Source: Sphingopyxis sp. H115 (GTDB taxonomy: Bacteria; Pseudomonadota; Alphaproteobacteria; Sphingomonadales; Sphingomonadaceae). From it: a stretch of 64,000 nt of DNA. The notes under the pieces were generated by a model that was given only the letters and a program-made list of their open reading frames with translations, was not told the origin of the DNA and searched no databases. The translations under genes were made by a program, and so were the position numbers. The stretch lies in assembly GCF_001468465.1 (NCBI RefSeq), contig NZ_LNSA01000004.1, forward strand, positions 1 through 64,000, written 5' to 3'. Below, piece after piece: positions 25,463 through 34,373 of this stretch (position 1 is the stretch's first letter; each line of letters begins with the position of its first letter).

Positions 25463-25625
25463 CGCGCGGGGGTTAGGGCCGCGCCGCTGGAAAGGGAAGC
25501 ATTTCGGTGCCGGAAGCTGAACGGCAGCCAACAAGGATGTTCAGGCTTCGCTCAATGCGATGGGCCCATAAGGGCTTCATCGACAACGCCCAGAAGGGCC
25601 CAACGACGAAAGAAGGAGAACGACG

Positions 25626-26027
25626 ATGAAAAAGATGGTGACCCTCTCGATCGCCGCCCTGATGTCCACCGCGACTCTGGGTATCGCGACCCCCGCCGCG
25701 GCGCAGAACGGCTATTATGACCGCGACGGCTATTCGAGCTATTACAGCGGTTACGACCGCGACGACCGTCGCTACGACCGTCGCGACCATCGCCGTTACG
25801 ACCGCCGCGACTACCGCAACGACCGCCGTTACTACCGGGGCGACCGCCGCAATTATCGCCAGTGCGATAAGGGCACCGGCGGGACCGTGATCGGCGCGAT
25901 CGCAGGCGGCCTTGCCGGTCATGAAATCGCCGGCCGCGGCGACAAGACCGTCGGCACGATCATCGGCGGCGCCGTCGGCGCCATTGCCGGCCGCGCGATC
26001 GACAAGGGAAATGACGGCTGCCGTTAA
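25626..26027 (+). CDS. Exported glycine-zipper (2TM) protein with Asp-Arg-Tyr repeats
   Basis: This is a 133-residue small envelope protein. The signal peptide is residues 1 to about 26 (cleavage after AAA, before QNGYY). Next is a charge-patterned stretch of about 45 residues with repeating Tyr-Asp-Arg-Arg blocks. The C-terminal half is a glycine-zipper segment (GGTVIGAIAGGLAGHEIAG and GTIIGGAVGAIAGRAID) like the Rick-17kDa/glycine-zipper 2TM outer-membrane proteins. A clear AAGGAG site lies before the ATG, followed by a terminator at 26066. The function is unknown; an envelope stability role is a guess. Confidence 0.82.
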   Translation: MKKMVTLSIAALMSTATLGIATPAAAQNGYYDRDGYSSYYSGYDRDDRRYDRRDHRRYDRRDYRNDRRYYRGDRRNYRQCDKGTGGTVIGAIAGGLAGHEIAGRGDKTVGTIIGGAVGAIAGRAIDKGNDGCR

Positions 26028-26065
26028 GAGGTAGGCCCGATCCCCAATAAGTTCATTCCCCCCTT

Positions 26066-26101
26066 CCCCCGTCCGGCCCCTTGCCGGGCGGGGTTTTTCT
26101 T
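26066..26101 (+). terminator. Rho-independent terminator after the glycine-zipper gene
   Basis: A CCCCGTCCGGC arm and a GCCGGGCGGGG arm with a short loop are followed by TTTTTCTT. Confidence 0.75.
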
Positions 26102-26218
26102 GTCCGCGAGCGGTTGCCGGGAGGAGGTCTTGCCATAAGCGCGGGGGAGGCCTAGGCTCCGCGGCAAGTGCACGTTCGCGGTCTTGCGGACGCGTGAGCA
26201 GAACAGGTTATACTAGCC

Positions 26219-27322
26219 ATGCGGCAAATGGCAGCGCCATCAGGGCGACCGCCGCGACCGGGTTCAAGGACGGCGCCGGCGGCGAAAGGACGAAACAGGG
26301 CCGGCGGCGACGCGCGCCCGATGCCTGTCATCCGTCCTCGCAGCTATGCCGCGATCGACCTTGGCACCAACAATTGCAGGCTGCTGATCGCGAGACCGCA
26401 AGACGGCGAACTTGTCGTGATCGACGCCTTTTCACGCATCGTCCGTCTCGGCGAAGGCCTGCACGGCACCGGCCGGATCAGCCAGGCAGCGATGGACCGG
26501 ACCGTCGCTGCGCTGTCGATCTGCGCCGACAAGCTGCGCCGCCGGCACGTGTCGCTGTCGCGCGCGGTGGCGACCGAAGCCTGCCGCCGCGCCAGCAACG
26601 GCCGCGAGCTGGCCGAACGCGTCCGGCGCGAAACGGGTATCGTGCTCGACATCATCTCGGCCGCCGAAGAAGCCAAGCTGGCGGTCCTCGGCTGCCACAA
26701 CCTGATGGAGCCCGGCGAAGGTCCGGCGCTGATCTTCGACATCGGCGGCGGATCGACCGAACTCATGCACGTCGATGTGACCGACCATGACGTGCAGATC
26801 CGTGACTGGGTCAGTGTGCCGTGGGGCGTCGTGTCGCTGACCGAATATGCGCCCCTGCCCGAAGACAGCCTTGTGGCGCGGCAAGTCGCCTACAGCCGCA
26901 TGCGCGACGTCACGCGCGATGCCTTTGCCGCCTTTGCCGCGCGCGCCGAACGCTTTGCCGGCCAGCCGCTGCGCCTGCTGGGCACCAGCGGCACCGTCAC
27001 GACGCTTGCCAGCGTGTTCCTGAACCTGCCGCGATACGACCGCCGCGCGGTCGACGGGCTGGTCGTGCCGGCGGACGCGATGCGCGACATCAGCCGCCGG
27101 CTCGCCGAGGCGAGCATTGCCGACCGCGCCGAAATCGCGTGCATCGGCCGCGAGCGCGCCGACCTGGTGGTCGCCGGTTGCGCGATCCTGGAGAGCATCA
27201 TCGACCTGTGGCCCGCGGCGCGCGTCGGTGTCGCCGACCGCGGCATCCGCGAAGGCATTCTCCGCACGCTGGCAATGCAGGGCCGCGACATACCCGTCAC
27301 CCGCCGCGAATATCGCAAATGA
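26219..27322 (+). CDS. Ppx/GppA family phosphatase
   Basis: This actin-like-fold enzyme cleaves polyphosphate or pppGpp; the two activities cannot be separated from sequence alone. The 367-residue form has the phosphate-1 loop AIDLGTNNCRLL, the second loop LIFDIGGGSTELMHV and the adenosine-like loop LGTSGTVTTLASV, as well as the conserved Glu in EYAPL and ATEACRRA. At about 37 to 40 kDa it is the short single-domain form. The start is uncertain: ATG 26219 adds 34 low-complexity Arg/Pro/Ala residues, while ATG 26321 begins just before the domain but lacks an RBS. The downstream rlmE start overlaps the stop by 4 bases. Confidence 0.9.
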   Translation: MRQMAAPSGRPPRPGSRTAPAAKGRNRAGGDARPMPVIRPRSYAAIDLGTNNCRLLIARPQDGELVVIDAFSRIVRLGEGLHGTGRISQAAMDRTVAALSICADKLRRRHVSLSRAVATEACRRASNGRELAERVRRETGIVLDIISAAEEAKLAVLGCHNLMEPGEGPALIFDIGGGSTELMHVDVTDHDVQIRDWVSVPWGVVSLTEYAPLPEDSLVARQVAYSRMRDVTRDAFAAFAARAERFAGQPLRLLGTSGTVTTLASVFLNLPRYDRRAVDGLVVPADAMRDISRRLAEASIADRAEIACIGRERADLVVAGCAILESIIDLWPAARVGVADRGIREGILRTLAMQGRDIPVTRREYRK

Positions 27323-28044
27323 GCGGCAGCGGCGGGAAAGGCGGCGCCAAGGGACCGGGGGCGCGCGGCGGGTTGCATGTGCGGGTCAAGACCGCGCGCA
27401 AGCGCAGCGTGTCGTCGACGCGCTGGCTGCAACGGCAATTGAACGATCCCTATGTGCGGCGTGCGCAGGCCGAAGGCTATCGATCGCGCGCGGCGTACAA
27501 GCTGATCGAGCTCGACGAGAAATTCGGCTTTCTCAAGAAAGCGCGCGCGGTCGTCGACCTGGGCATCACGCCGGGCGGCTGGTCGCAGGTCGTGCGCAAG
27601 GCAAATTCGCGCGCGCGCGTCGCGGGGATCGACCTGCTTCCCTGCGAACCGATCGAGGGCGTCGAAATCCTCGAAATGGATTTCATGGACGATGCGGCGC
27701 CGGGCGCGCTGATCGAAGCGCTGGGCAGCGCCCCCGACCTGGTCATTTCGGACATGGCGGCGAATACGGTCGGCCATCCGCAGACCGATCACCTGCGCAC
27801 CATCGGGCTGGCCGAGACCGCGGCCGATTTCGCGGTGCAGAACCTTGTGCCCGGCGGCGCGTTCGTCGCCAAGGTGTTCGCAGGCGGCGCCGACCGCGAG
27901 TTGTTGACGATCCTCAAGCAGAATTTCACGACGGTAAAACATGCCAAGCCGCCGGCGAGCCGCAAGGGATCGCCCGAACTTTACGTCATCGCGCAAGGAT
28001 TCAAGGGCCGCGTAGATCGCCACGCGGACCAATCGATGGAATGA
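27319..28044 (+). CDS. rlmE: 23S rRNA (uridine-2552-2'-O-) methyltransferase
   Basis: This enzyme methylates the 2'-OH of U2552 in the 23S A-loop (RlmE/FtsJ). The 241-residue protein begins with a short Gly/Lys-rich segment, then the Rossmann fold. The SAM loop is DLGITPGGWSQ. The KDKE set is recognisable as Lys in RAAYKL, Asp in ISDMAAN, Lys in FVAKVF and Glu in SPELY. The ATG overlaps the Ppx/GppA stop (ATGA), so it is coupled to it. The pairing of ppx/gppA with rlmE is known from other alphaproteobacteria. Confidence 0.93.
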   Translation: MSGSGGKGGAKGPGARGGLHVRVKTARKRSVSSTRWLQRQLNDPYVRRAQAEGYRSRAAYKLIELDEKFGFLKKARAVVDLGITPGGWSQVVRKANSRARVAGIDLLPCEPIEGVEILEMDFMDDAAPGALIEALGSAPDLVISDMAANTVGHPQTDHLRTIGLAETAADFAVQNLVPGGAFVAKVFAGGADRELLTILKQNFTTVKHAKPPASRKGSPELYVIAQGFKGRVDRHADQSME

Positions 28045-28057
28045 ACCGGGAGAGACT

Positions 28058-29530
28058 ATGATGGGTCGGTCGAAACAGTCGGTGGCCGCGGCGACGCTGG
28101 CCGCGCTGATGCTTGCATCGTGCGGCGGCGGGGGCGGCGGCTCGAGCGGCGGAGGCGGCGGTCCGGTGACGGTCGCCCCGACACCCTCGCCCACGCCCAC
28201 GCCGACCGCCAGGTGCAACCTGTCGACGCGTCAGGCCTTTGCCAAGGCGGTGATCGACGAATGGTATCTGTTCCCCGGCGACGTCGCGAGCGGGTTGAAC
28301 GCGGCGAACTATGGCGATGTCGAATCCTATATCGACGCGCTGGTCGCCCCGGCGCGGGCGCTCGGCAAGGATCGTTATTTCACCTACATCACCTCCATCG
28401 CCGAAGAGGACGCTTTTTTCTCGAGCGGGTCGAGCGCAGGTTTCGGGGTTCGTTTCGCCTATGATCCTGGAGCGCAGGAAATCGCGGTGATCGAAGCCTA
28501 TGAAGGCGCGCCGGCGCTGGCCGCGGGCATCGACCGCGGCACGCGGATCATCGCGATCGGGACCAGCACCGCCAATCTGCGGAGCGTCGGCGCGATCGTC
28601 GCGGCCGAGGGCACGGCGGGCCTTACCAACGCGCTCGGACCGAACGACCCCGGGGTGACCCGCGTGCTGCGCATCAGCAATGCCGGGGTGGTTAGCGACG
28701 TGACCGTCGCCAAGGCCGATTATGAACTCGACCCCGTTTCCGACCGCTATGGCGCCAAGATCATCAGCGAAGGCGGACGCAATTATGGTTATATCAACCT
28801 GCGCACCTTCATCTCGTCGGCCGACCCGCAGCTGCGCGCCGCCTTCCTGAATTTCCGTAACCAGGGCGTCACCGACATCGTCGTCGATTTCCGCTATAAC
28901 GGCGGCGGGCTGGTATCGACCGCCGAACTGATGGGCGACCTGCTCGGCCGCAATCGCAATTCGAGCGAGATATTCTCGCAAACGCGGTTCCGTCCGTCGA
29001 AGGCGGCCGACAACGACGACGTCCATTATTTCGCTGCCCGGCCCGAATCGATCGCGCCGACGCGCATCGCTTTCATCGGGACCGGTTCGACCGCCTCCGC
29101 CAGCGAACTGGTGATCAATTCGATGCTGCCCTATCTCGGCACCGACATGACGCTGGTCGGCAGCAACACCTATGGCAAGCCGGTCGGTCAGATCGCGCTC
29201 GACAAGGCCGAGTGCGACGACCGGATGCGCGTCGTCGCCTTTGCGACAGGCAACTCCACCGGCCAGAGCGATTATTACGACGGGCTGGCTTCGAAGATCC
29301 CGAACAGTTGCGCCGCCTTCGACGATCTTGCCTTTCCCCTGGGTGATCCGCGCGAATCGTCGCTGCGCACGGCGATCGATTTCCTCGCGGGCAATGCCTG
29401 CACGGTGCGGATCGCAGACGCCAGCGCCGGCGCAGCCGCGCGCAGTCGGTCGGCGGCGACGGCCGCTCCCGAAATTCTTGTGCCCGACCGACCCAGCGCG
29501 GCGCAGCGCGAATTGCCGGGGCTGTTCTAG
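28058..29530 (+). CDS. S41 family C-terminal-processing-like serine peptidase, lipoprotein
   Basis: This is a 490-residue exported lipoprotein. The N-terminus ends in the lipobox LASC followed by a poly-Gly/Ser and Pro/Thr linker. A PDZ-like segment is near residues 130-190 (containing the ALAAGIDRGTRIIAIG hydrophobic turn). The catalytic core has the Ser in GTGSTASASELVINSM and the Lys in NTYGKPVGQ, the S41 Ser/Lys pair. Such proteases trim envelope proteins. No neighbour indicates the target. It ends just before the hairpin and riboswitch of the B12 operon. Confidence 0.87.
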   Translation: MMGRSKQSVAAATLAALMLASCGGGGGGSSGGGGGPVTVAPTPSPTPTPTARCNLSTRQAFAKAVIDEWYLFPGDVASGLNAANYGDVESYIDALVAPARALGKDRYFTYITSIAEEDAFFSSGSSAGFGVRFAYDPGAQEIAVIEAYEGAPALAAGIDRGTRIIAIGTSTANLRSVGAIVAAEGTAGLTNALGPNDPGVTRVLRISNAGVVSDVTVAKADYELDPVSDRYGAKIISEGGRNYGYINLRTFISSADPQLRAAFLNFRNQGVTDIVVDFRYNGGGLVSTAELMGDLLGRNRNSSEIFSQTRFRPSKAADNDDVHYFAARPESIAPTRIAFIGTGSTASASELVINSMLPYLGTDMTLVGSNTYGKPVGQIALDKAECDDRMRVVAFATGNSTGQSDYYDGLASKIPNSCAAFDDLAFPLGDPRESSLRTAIDFLAGNACTVRIADASAGAAARSRSAATAAPEILVPDRPSAAQRELPGLF

Positions 29531-29540
29531 CGGCGATTGA

Positions 29541-29572
29541 CCGCGGCCGCCGAATGGGGCTATCGGCCGCGG
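29541..29572 (+). terminator. GC-rich hairpin between the S41 gene and the riboswitch
   Basis: CCGCGGCCG and CGGCCGCGG are exact complements with 14 bases between. It lies 10 bases past the S41 stop. No T-run follows, so it is a transcript-end hairpin rather than a canonical terminator. Confidence 0.45.
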
Positions 29573-29575
29573 CAA

Positions 29576-29737
29576 GCGACAGGTTCCCCGGCGACGGGGA
29601 TTAATAGGGAACGGGAAAACCCCGGCTGCCCCTGCAACTGTACGCGGCGAGCCATCGGCCATATGCCATTGGGACCCCAAGTCCCGAGAAGGCGGCAGAC
29701 CGGCGCTGACCCGCAAGCCAGGAGACCTGCCCGTCGC
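29576..29737 (+). ncRNA. Cobalamin (B12) riboswitch
   Basis: The core is clear: TTAATAGGGAA, then CTGCCCCTGCAACTGTA, then GACCCGCAAGCCAGGAGACC with the B12-box tail TGCC. The outer stem P1 pairs GCGACAGGT (from 29576) with ACCTG and GTCGC (to 29737). It sits upstream of btuB and the whole salvage operon and should lower their expression when adenosylcobalamin is high. The rest of the leader (29738-29892) carries a possible dyad (ACGACA/TGTCGT) that may be part of the switch platform. No clear intrinsic terminator was seen, so control may be at translation initiation. Confidence 0.95.
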
Positions 29738-29892
29738 CGTCGTCTTTCGCGCGGACAGGGTGTGCCGGGCGGACGGGGGTGAACCCGCATGACGACAAAG
29801 CTGGCTGCGCAGGTGCGCGGGCGATGTCGTGCGTCCCCAAAGGACGAGCCATCGACCGCGCGCATGGGCGGCATTGTCGATGGGTTTGTCCT

Positions 29893-31845
29893 ATGTTCAA
29901 AGTTATTTACCGAAGTTCGATCTGTCTCGCGGCCGTCGCGGCTTCCTCCACCGCCTCCGCCGACGAAGCGGCGCATGCTGTTGCCGCCGAGGCCGACAGC
30001 ATCGTCGTCACCGCAACACGCGCGCCGCTGACGCTGGACGAGATCCCGTCGTCGGTCGCGGTGCTCGACAAGGCGGCGATCGACCGCGCGCAGGATATCG
30101 GCGTCACCGAATTGCTGCTCCGCACGCCGGGGATCAGCATTTCGCGCAACGGCGGCTATGGCACCTCGACCTCGCTGCGCATCCGCGGCGCCGAGTCCGA
30201 ACATACGGTGACGGTGATCGACGGGGTCAAGCTCAACGATCCGTCGTCGACCGGCGGCGGCTTCAACTTCGCCAACCTGCTCGCGGGCGACATCGACCGG
30301 ATCGAGGTGCTGCGCGGGCCGCAATCGACCCTCTGGGGCAGCCAGGCGATCGGCGGCGTGGTCAACATTGTCACCGCGTCGCCCCAAAAGGAACTCGAAG
30401 GCAGCTTCGACCTCGAGGCGGGGTCGCGCCAGACGGTGAGCGCGCGCGCCGCGATCGGCGGTCGCACCGGACCGCTGAACTGGCGCCTCGGCGGCCAGCG
30501 CTTCACCACCGACGGCATTTCGTCGCACGCCAAGGCATTCGGCGGGGTCGAGCGCGACGGCTATCGCAATACCAACGTCTCAGGCCGCGCCGAACTGGCG
30601 CTTGCCGACAATGTCAGCGCCGAAGTGCGCGGATATTATTCGAGCGGCCGCGTCGAGTTCGACGGGTTCAACACCGACAGCAACGACTTTGGGCTCAACA
30701 AGGAGTTCGTCGGCTATGCGGGGCTCAATTTCGACCTCGTCGGCGGGCGCTTCCGCAACCGGATCGCCTACGCCTATACCGACACCAATCGCGACAATTT
30801 CAACCCCGACCGCGCGCGGCCGCGCAGCTTCGAGGCCGACGGCAAGAACAAGCGCTGGGAATATCAGGGCAGCTTCGACGTCAGCGACCGCATCACCGCG
30901 ATCTTCGGGGTCGAGAATGAGCGGTCGAACTTCCGCAGCCGTTCGCCTTCGGCGTCGCTCGCCACGCCGCTTCCCGACTTCGTGCGCGGCAAGGCCGAGA
31001 TCACCAGCGTTTACGGCCAGCTCGGCGTCGAACCGCTCGACGGGCTGACACTCAACGGCGGCGTGCGTTACGACGATCATGACCGGTACGGCGGGCAGAC
31101 CTTGTTCGCGGCGGGCGGCGTCTGGCGCCTGCCGTCGGGCACAGTGCTGCGCGCGAGCTATGGCGAGGGGTTCAAGGCGCCGGGGCTCTACCAACTGTTC
31201 AGCGAATATGGGAATGTCGGGCTCGATCCCGAGGAAGCGCATGGCTGGGAAGCGGGGGTCGAGCAGCATTTGTTCGAAAATCGGCTCGTCGTCGGGGCGA
31301 CCTGGTTCGACCGCACGACGAAGAACCAGATCATCTTCAACAGCTGCACCGACCCCGACGACCCGCTCTGCGCCATTCCGGGCAGCAATCCGCCGGCGCC
31401 GCGCTTCGGCTATTATCTCAACGTCGCGCGCAGCGAGGCGCACGGCATCGAGGGCGCCGCGGCTTTGACGCTCGGCGGGCTGACGGTGGACGGCAATTAC
31501 AGCTGGATCGTCGCCGAGGATCGCTCCGAAGATAGTGCCAACTTCGGCAACTGGCTGCCGCGGCGTCCGCGCCACAGCGCCAACGCCTCGGCAAGCTATG
31601 CCTTCGGCGCCGGGTTCGAACTCGGCGCCGCGCTGCGCTGGTCGGGAAAAAGCTATGACAATACAAGCAACGCCCAGCGGCTCGACGATTATATGCTCGT
31701 CGACCTGCGCGCCGAAGTCGCGCTGTCCGGCGAAGTGAAGCTGTTCGCACGCGCCGAGAATATCTTCGACGAGGAGTATATGACCGCCTATCGCTATGGC
31801 TCGCTCGGCCGCAGCATCTACGCCGGCATAAGGGGGCGTTTCTGA
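29893..31845 (+). CDS. btuB: TonB-dependent vitamin B12 receptor
   Basis: This is an outer-membrane receptor for cobalamins, 650 residues. It has a signal peptide (about 1-22, ending TASA), a TonB box (SIVVTATRAPL), a plug (about 40-150, with IRGAESEHTVTVIDGVKLND and the RGPQSTLWGSQAIGGVVNI block typical of BtuB) and a barrel that ends in IRGRF. The riboswitch just upstream and the cob genes downstream fix the ligand as a corrinoid. The ATG 29893 was chosen because an upstream in-frame part from 29779 has no signal sequence. The stop overlaps the next ATG (TGATG). Confidence 0.95.
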   Translation: MFKVIYRSSICLAAVAASSTASADEAAHAVAAEADSIVVTATRAPLTLDEIPSSVAVLDKAAIDRAQDIGVTELLLRTPGISISRNGGYGTSTSLRIRGAESEHTVTVIDGVKLNDPSSTGGGFNFANLLAGDIDRIEVLRGPQSTLWGSQAIGGVVNIVTASPQKELEGSFDLEAGSRQTVSARAAIGGRTGPLNWRLGGQRFTTDGISSHAKAFGGVERDGYRNTNVSGRAELALADNVSAEVRGYYSSGRVEFDGFNTDSNDFGLNKEFVGYAGLNFDLVGGRFRNRIAYAYTDTNRDNFNPDRARPRSFEADGKNKRWEYQGSFDVSDRITAIFGVENERSNFRSRSPSASLATPLPDFVRGKAEITSVYGQLGVEPLDGLTLNGGVRYDDHDRYGGQTLFAAGGVWRLPSGTVLRASYGEGFKAPGLYQLFSEYGNVGLDPEEAHGWEAGVEQHLFENRLVVGATWFDRTTKNQIIFNSCTDPDDPLCAIPGSNPPAPRFGYYLNVARSEAHGIEGAAALTLGGLTVDGNYSWIVAEDRSEDSANFGNWLPRRPRHSANASASYAFGAGFELGAALRWSGKSYDNTSNAQRLDDYMLVDLRAEVALSGEVKLFARAENIFDEEYMTAYRYGSLGRSIYAGIRGRF

Positions 31846-32387
31846 TGGCGGCGCTGTCGAACCGGGGCCGGTCGGGGCTGTGGGTCGCGCTGCTCACCGC
31901 GGCGAGTACGGCAACGACGCTCGCGCTCGGCTGTGCGACGCCTTTCCCGTCGCTCGCGGCGCTTGCGGCGGTGCATATGCGCCGCCGCGACACGCTTGCG
32001 CTGATGCTGCTCGCCTGGGCGGCCAGCCAGTTCGCCGGCTTCCTCCTGCTCGGCTATCCGCGCGACGGCAGCACGCTCGGCTGGGCGGCGGGGCTCGGAA
32101 CCGCGGCGGTCGGATCGGCGCTCGCGAGCTATGCCGCGCTCGGCGCGCTCCAATACCGATCGGTCGCGGCGCGGCTGAGCCTTGCCTATGCGGCGGGCTT
32201 CACCGCATTCAAGGCGATCATCCTCGGCTGGGCGCTCGTTCTCGGCGGGCTGCACACCGCGATGGCGCCCGACCTGCTCGCCGAACAGTTCGTGCGCAAC
32301 GCCGCAATCCTGATCGGGCTGTACGCGATTTATCGCGCGCTCGTCGCGGTGGGCGTTCCGGTGCCGCCACAAGCGGCGACCGCCTGA
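31845..32387 (+). CDS. Small integral membrane protein in the B12 operon, candidate corrinoid permease
   Basis: This is a 180-residue protein, not recognised as a named family with certainty. It has about five to six hydrophobic segments (about 11-30, 33-42, 50-70, 79-100, 106-130, 149-168) and a single Cys at residue 30, at the end of the first helix (TTLALGCATPFP). It is placed between btuB and a DUF1636 gene, with TGATG overlaps at both ends. Inner-membrane BtuCD genes are absent from the operon. It might be an ECF-type S-component like BtuM, a solitary cobalamin carrier that depends on a single Cys, but the position of the Cys differs. This is inference from context. Confidence 0.6.
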   Translation: MAALSNRGRSGLWVALLTAASTATTLALGCATPFPSLAALAAVHMRRRDTLALMLLAWAASQFAGFLLLGYPRDGSTLGWAAGLGTAAVGSALASYAALGALQYRSVAARLSLAYAAGFTAFKAIILGWALVLGGLHTAMAPDLLAEQFVRNAAILIGLYAIYRALVAVGVPVPPQAATA

Positions 32388-32794
32388 TGCTGACGCGCGT
32401 CGACCCGGGTCCAGCAGTCGTGGTATGCAATACTTGCCGCCACAGCCGCGAGGCGCAAATCGACGCCGAAGGCGTGCGCGGCGGCGCACGGCTTGTCGCC
32501 GAGCTGAAGCGGCTCAAGGATGCGGAGCCGCGCTACGCCGGAATCGCGGTGCAGGAGATGGCGTGCCTTTTTGCCTGCCAGGATCATTGCACCGTGCATC
32601 TGCGCGCGCCGGATAAGGTCGGCTATGTGCTCGGCCGCCTTCGCGGCGACGCGGAGTCGGCGCGCGCGATCCTCGACTATGCGGTCCATTATGCCGCGAG
32701 CGCGCACGGCCGCGTCGCCTATGCGCTGTGGCCCGAGGGCATCAAGGGCCATTTCATCACCCGCACCCCGCCGCCAGGATTTGTCGCAGAATGA
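32387..32794 (+). CDS. DUF1636 domain protein (2Fe-2S thioredoxin-like), B12 operon
   Basis: This is a 135-residue soluble protein of the DUF1636 type. It has a Cys pair at the start (VVCNTCRH) and a second pair (CLFACQDHC) with a further Cys, arranged like the [2Fe-2S] thioredoxin-like ferredoxins. It sits in cobalamin operons of alphaproteobacteria between the receptor and cobT. A redox or metal-handling step, for example cobalt or corrinoid reduction, is suggested but unproven. The start ATG overlaps the previous stop and its stop overlaps the cobT ATG. Confidence 0.8.
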   Translation: MLTRVDPGPAVVVCNTCRHSREAQIDAEGVRGGARLVAELKRLKDAEPRYAGIAVQEMACLFACQDHCTVHLRAPDKVGYVLGRLRGDAESARAILDYAVHYAASAHGRVAYALWPEGIKGHFITRTPPPGFVAE

Positions 32795-33807
32795 CCAGCT
32801 TCACCTCGATTGCTGCCTTCGAGGCCGCGCTTGCCAATCTTCGCGAACCCGACGCCGGTGCCGCTGCCGATGCGCGGGTGCGGCAGGCCGAACTCACCAA
32901 GCCGGCGGGATCGCTCGGCCGGCTCGAGGATCTCGCGATCTTTTTTGCCGGCTGGCAGCGCCGGGCGCGGCCGCGCATCGGCGGCGCGCGCTCTGCGATC
33001 TTCGCGGGAAATCACGGCGTCACCGTCCATGGAGTGAGCGCCTTTCCGCCGAGCGTGACCGCGCAGATGGTCGCCAATTTCGCTAGCGGGGGCGCGGCGA
33101 TCAACGCGCTGTCGGAAGCGGCGGGGCTTGAGCTGACCGTGATCGCGCTCGACCTGGACCGGCCGACCGCCGATTTCACCGTCGCACCGGCGATGAACGA
33201 AGCCGAATGCCTAGAGGCGCTGAACCGCGGCGCGGCTGTGGTCGACGCGGAGCTCGACCTGCTCGTGCTCGGCGAGATGGGGATCGGCAATTCGACCGCC
33301 GCCGCTGCGCTGTGCGCGCGCAGCTTCGCGGGCAGTGTAGGGGGATGGGCCGGGCCGGGAACGGGGGTCGACGGGCACGGGATCGTGCGCAAGATCCAAG
33401 TGATCGAGCAAGCGCTCGCCTTCCACGCCGAGGCGCCGCGGTCAGCGTTCGAAACGCTGCGCCGCGTCGGCGGTCGCGAGATCGCCGCGATTGCGGGCGC
33501 GATCCTGCACGCGCGCCAGCTTGGCGTCCCGGTGCTGCTCGACGGCTTCATCTGCACCTCGGCCATCGCCCCGCTCGCAGCGGAAAATCCCGCGATCACG
33601 GCACATTGCATCGCGGGCCATTGTTCGGCCGAACCGGGGCACAAACGCCTGCTCGACCTGCTTGGCCTCGATCCGTTGCTGTCGCTCGACATGCGGCTCG
33701 GCGAAGGCAGCGGCGCGGCGGTCGCCGCGAACATCATCCGCAGCGCGCTCGCCGCGCACGACCGTATGGCCACCTTTGCCGAGGCCGAGGTTTCGGCGTC
33801 GCTGTGA
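32791..33807 (+). CDS. cobT: Nicotinate-nucleotide--dimethylbenzimidazole phosphoribosyltransferase
   Basis: This enzyme makes alpha-ribazole phosphate from dimethylbenzimidazole and nicotinate mononucleotide for the lower ligand of B12. The 338-residue protein has the family features KPAGSLGRLE, the N-terminal GNHGVTVHGVS, GEMGIGNSTAAAAL, and the catalytic Glu in LDMRLGEGSGAA. The ATG overlaps the DUF1636 stop by 4 bases and the stop overlaps the next gene's GTG, so it is translationally coupled on both sides. Confidence 0.96.
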   Translation: MTSFTSIAAFEAALANLREPDAGAAADARVRQAELTKPAGSLGRLEDLAIFFAGWQRRARPRIGGARSAIFAGNHGVTVHGVSAFPPSVTAQMVANFASGGAAINALSEAAGLELTVIALDLDRPTADFTVAPAMNEAECLEALNRGAAVVDAELDLLVLGEMGIGNSTAAAALCARSFAGSVGGWAGPGTGVDGHGIVRKIQVIEQALAFHAEAPRSAFETLRRVGGREIAAIAGAILHARQLGVPVLLDGFICTSAIAPLAAENPAITAHCIAGHCSAEPGHKRLLDLLGLDPLLSLDMRLGEGSGAAVAANIIRSALAAHDRMATFAEAEVSASL

Positions 33808-34373
33808 CCGGCTTCGCGCTCCACCTGCTGCGCCACGGCGCACCCGCGACGCCGGGCCTGCTGATGGGACGAACCGATGGCGCGCCGACGCGCGAGGGGA
33901 TTGCGGCGTGCACAGCGCGGGCGGAAGGGCTCGGTATCGAACGCCTGATCGCATCCGACCTCTGCCGTAGCCGCGCGGCCGGCGAAGCGATCGGCGACGC
34001 GATCGGCCTGCCGCTCGCCACCGACCCGCGCTGGCGCGAGCTTGATTTCGGCGACTGGGACGGCGAGGCGGCAAGCCTGATCGACCGCGAGGCGCTGGCC
34101 CGGTTCTGGGACGACCCCGACGCCAACCCGCCGCCGGGCGGGGAGCGTTGGTCGGTGCTGGTCGCGCGCGTCGCGGCCGCCATCGCCGATCTTACGCCCG
34201 CGCCAACGCTGATCGTCACCCATGGCGGCGCAATGCGCGCGGCTTTACATATCCTGTGCGGGTTCGGGCCGCGCCAGACGTGGGCGTTCGACCTGCCCTA
34301 TGCGTCGCTGCTCTCGCTCAACGTCTGGCCCGGCGAACGGCCGAGCGCCCAGATCACAAGGCTTTGCGCATGA
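33804..34373 (+). CDS. cobC: Histidine phosphatase, probable alpha-ribazole phosphatase
   Basis: This is a 189-residue phosphoglycerate-mutase-like phosphatase. The catalytic His lies in LLRHGAP (H11), with a second His in THGGAMRA and Arg in ASDLCRSRAAGEA. In the B12 pathway it removes the phosphate from alpha-ribazole phosphate or from cobalamin-5'-phosphate. The role is fixed by position between cobT and cobS. The start is GTG (GTGA overlap with cobT). Confidence 0.88.
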   Translation: MTGFALHLLRHGAPATPGLLMGRTDGAPTREGIAACTARAEGLGIERLIASDLCRSRAAGEAIGDAIGLPLATDPRWRELDFGDWDGEAASLIDREALARFWDDPDANPPPGGERWSVLVARVAAAIADLTPAPTLIVTHGGAMRAALHILCGFGPRQTWAFDLPYASLLSLNVWPGERPSAQITRLCA

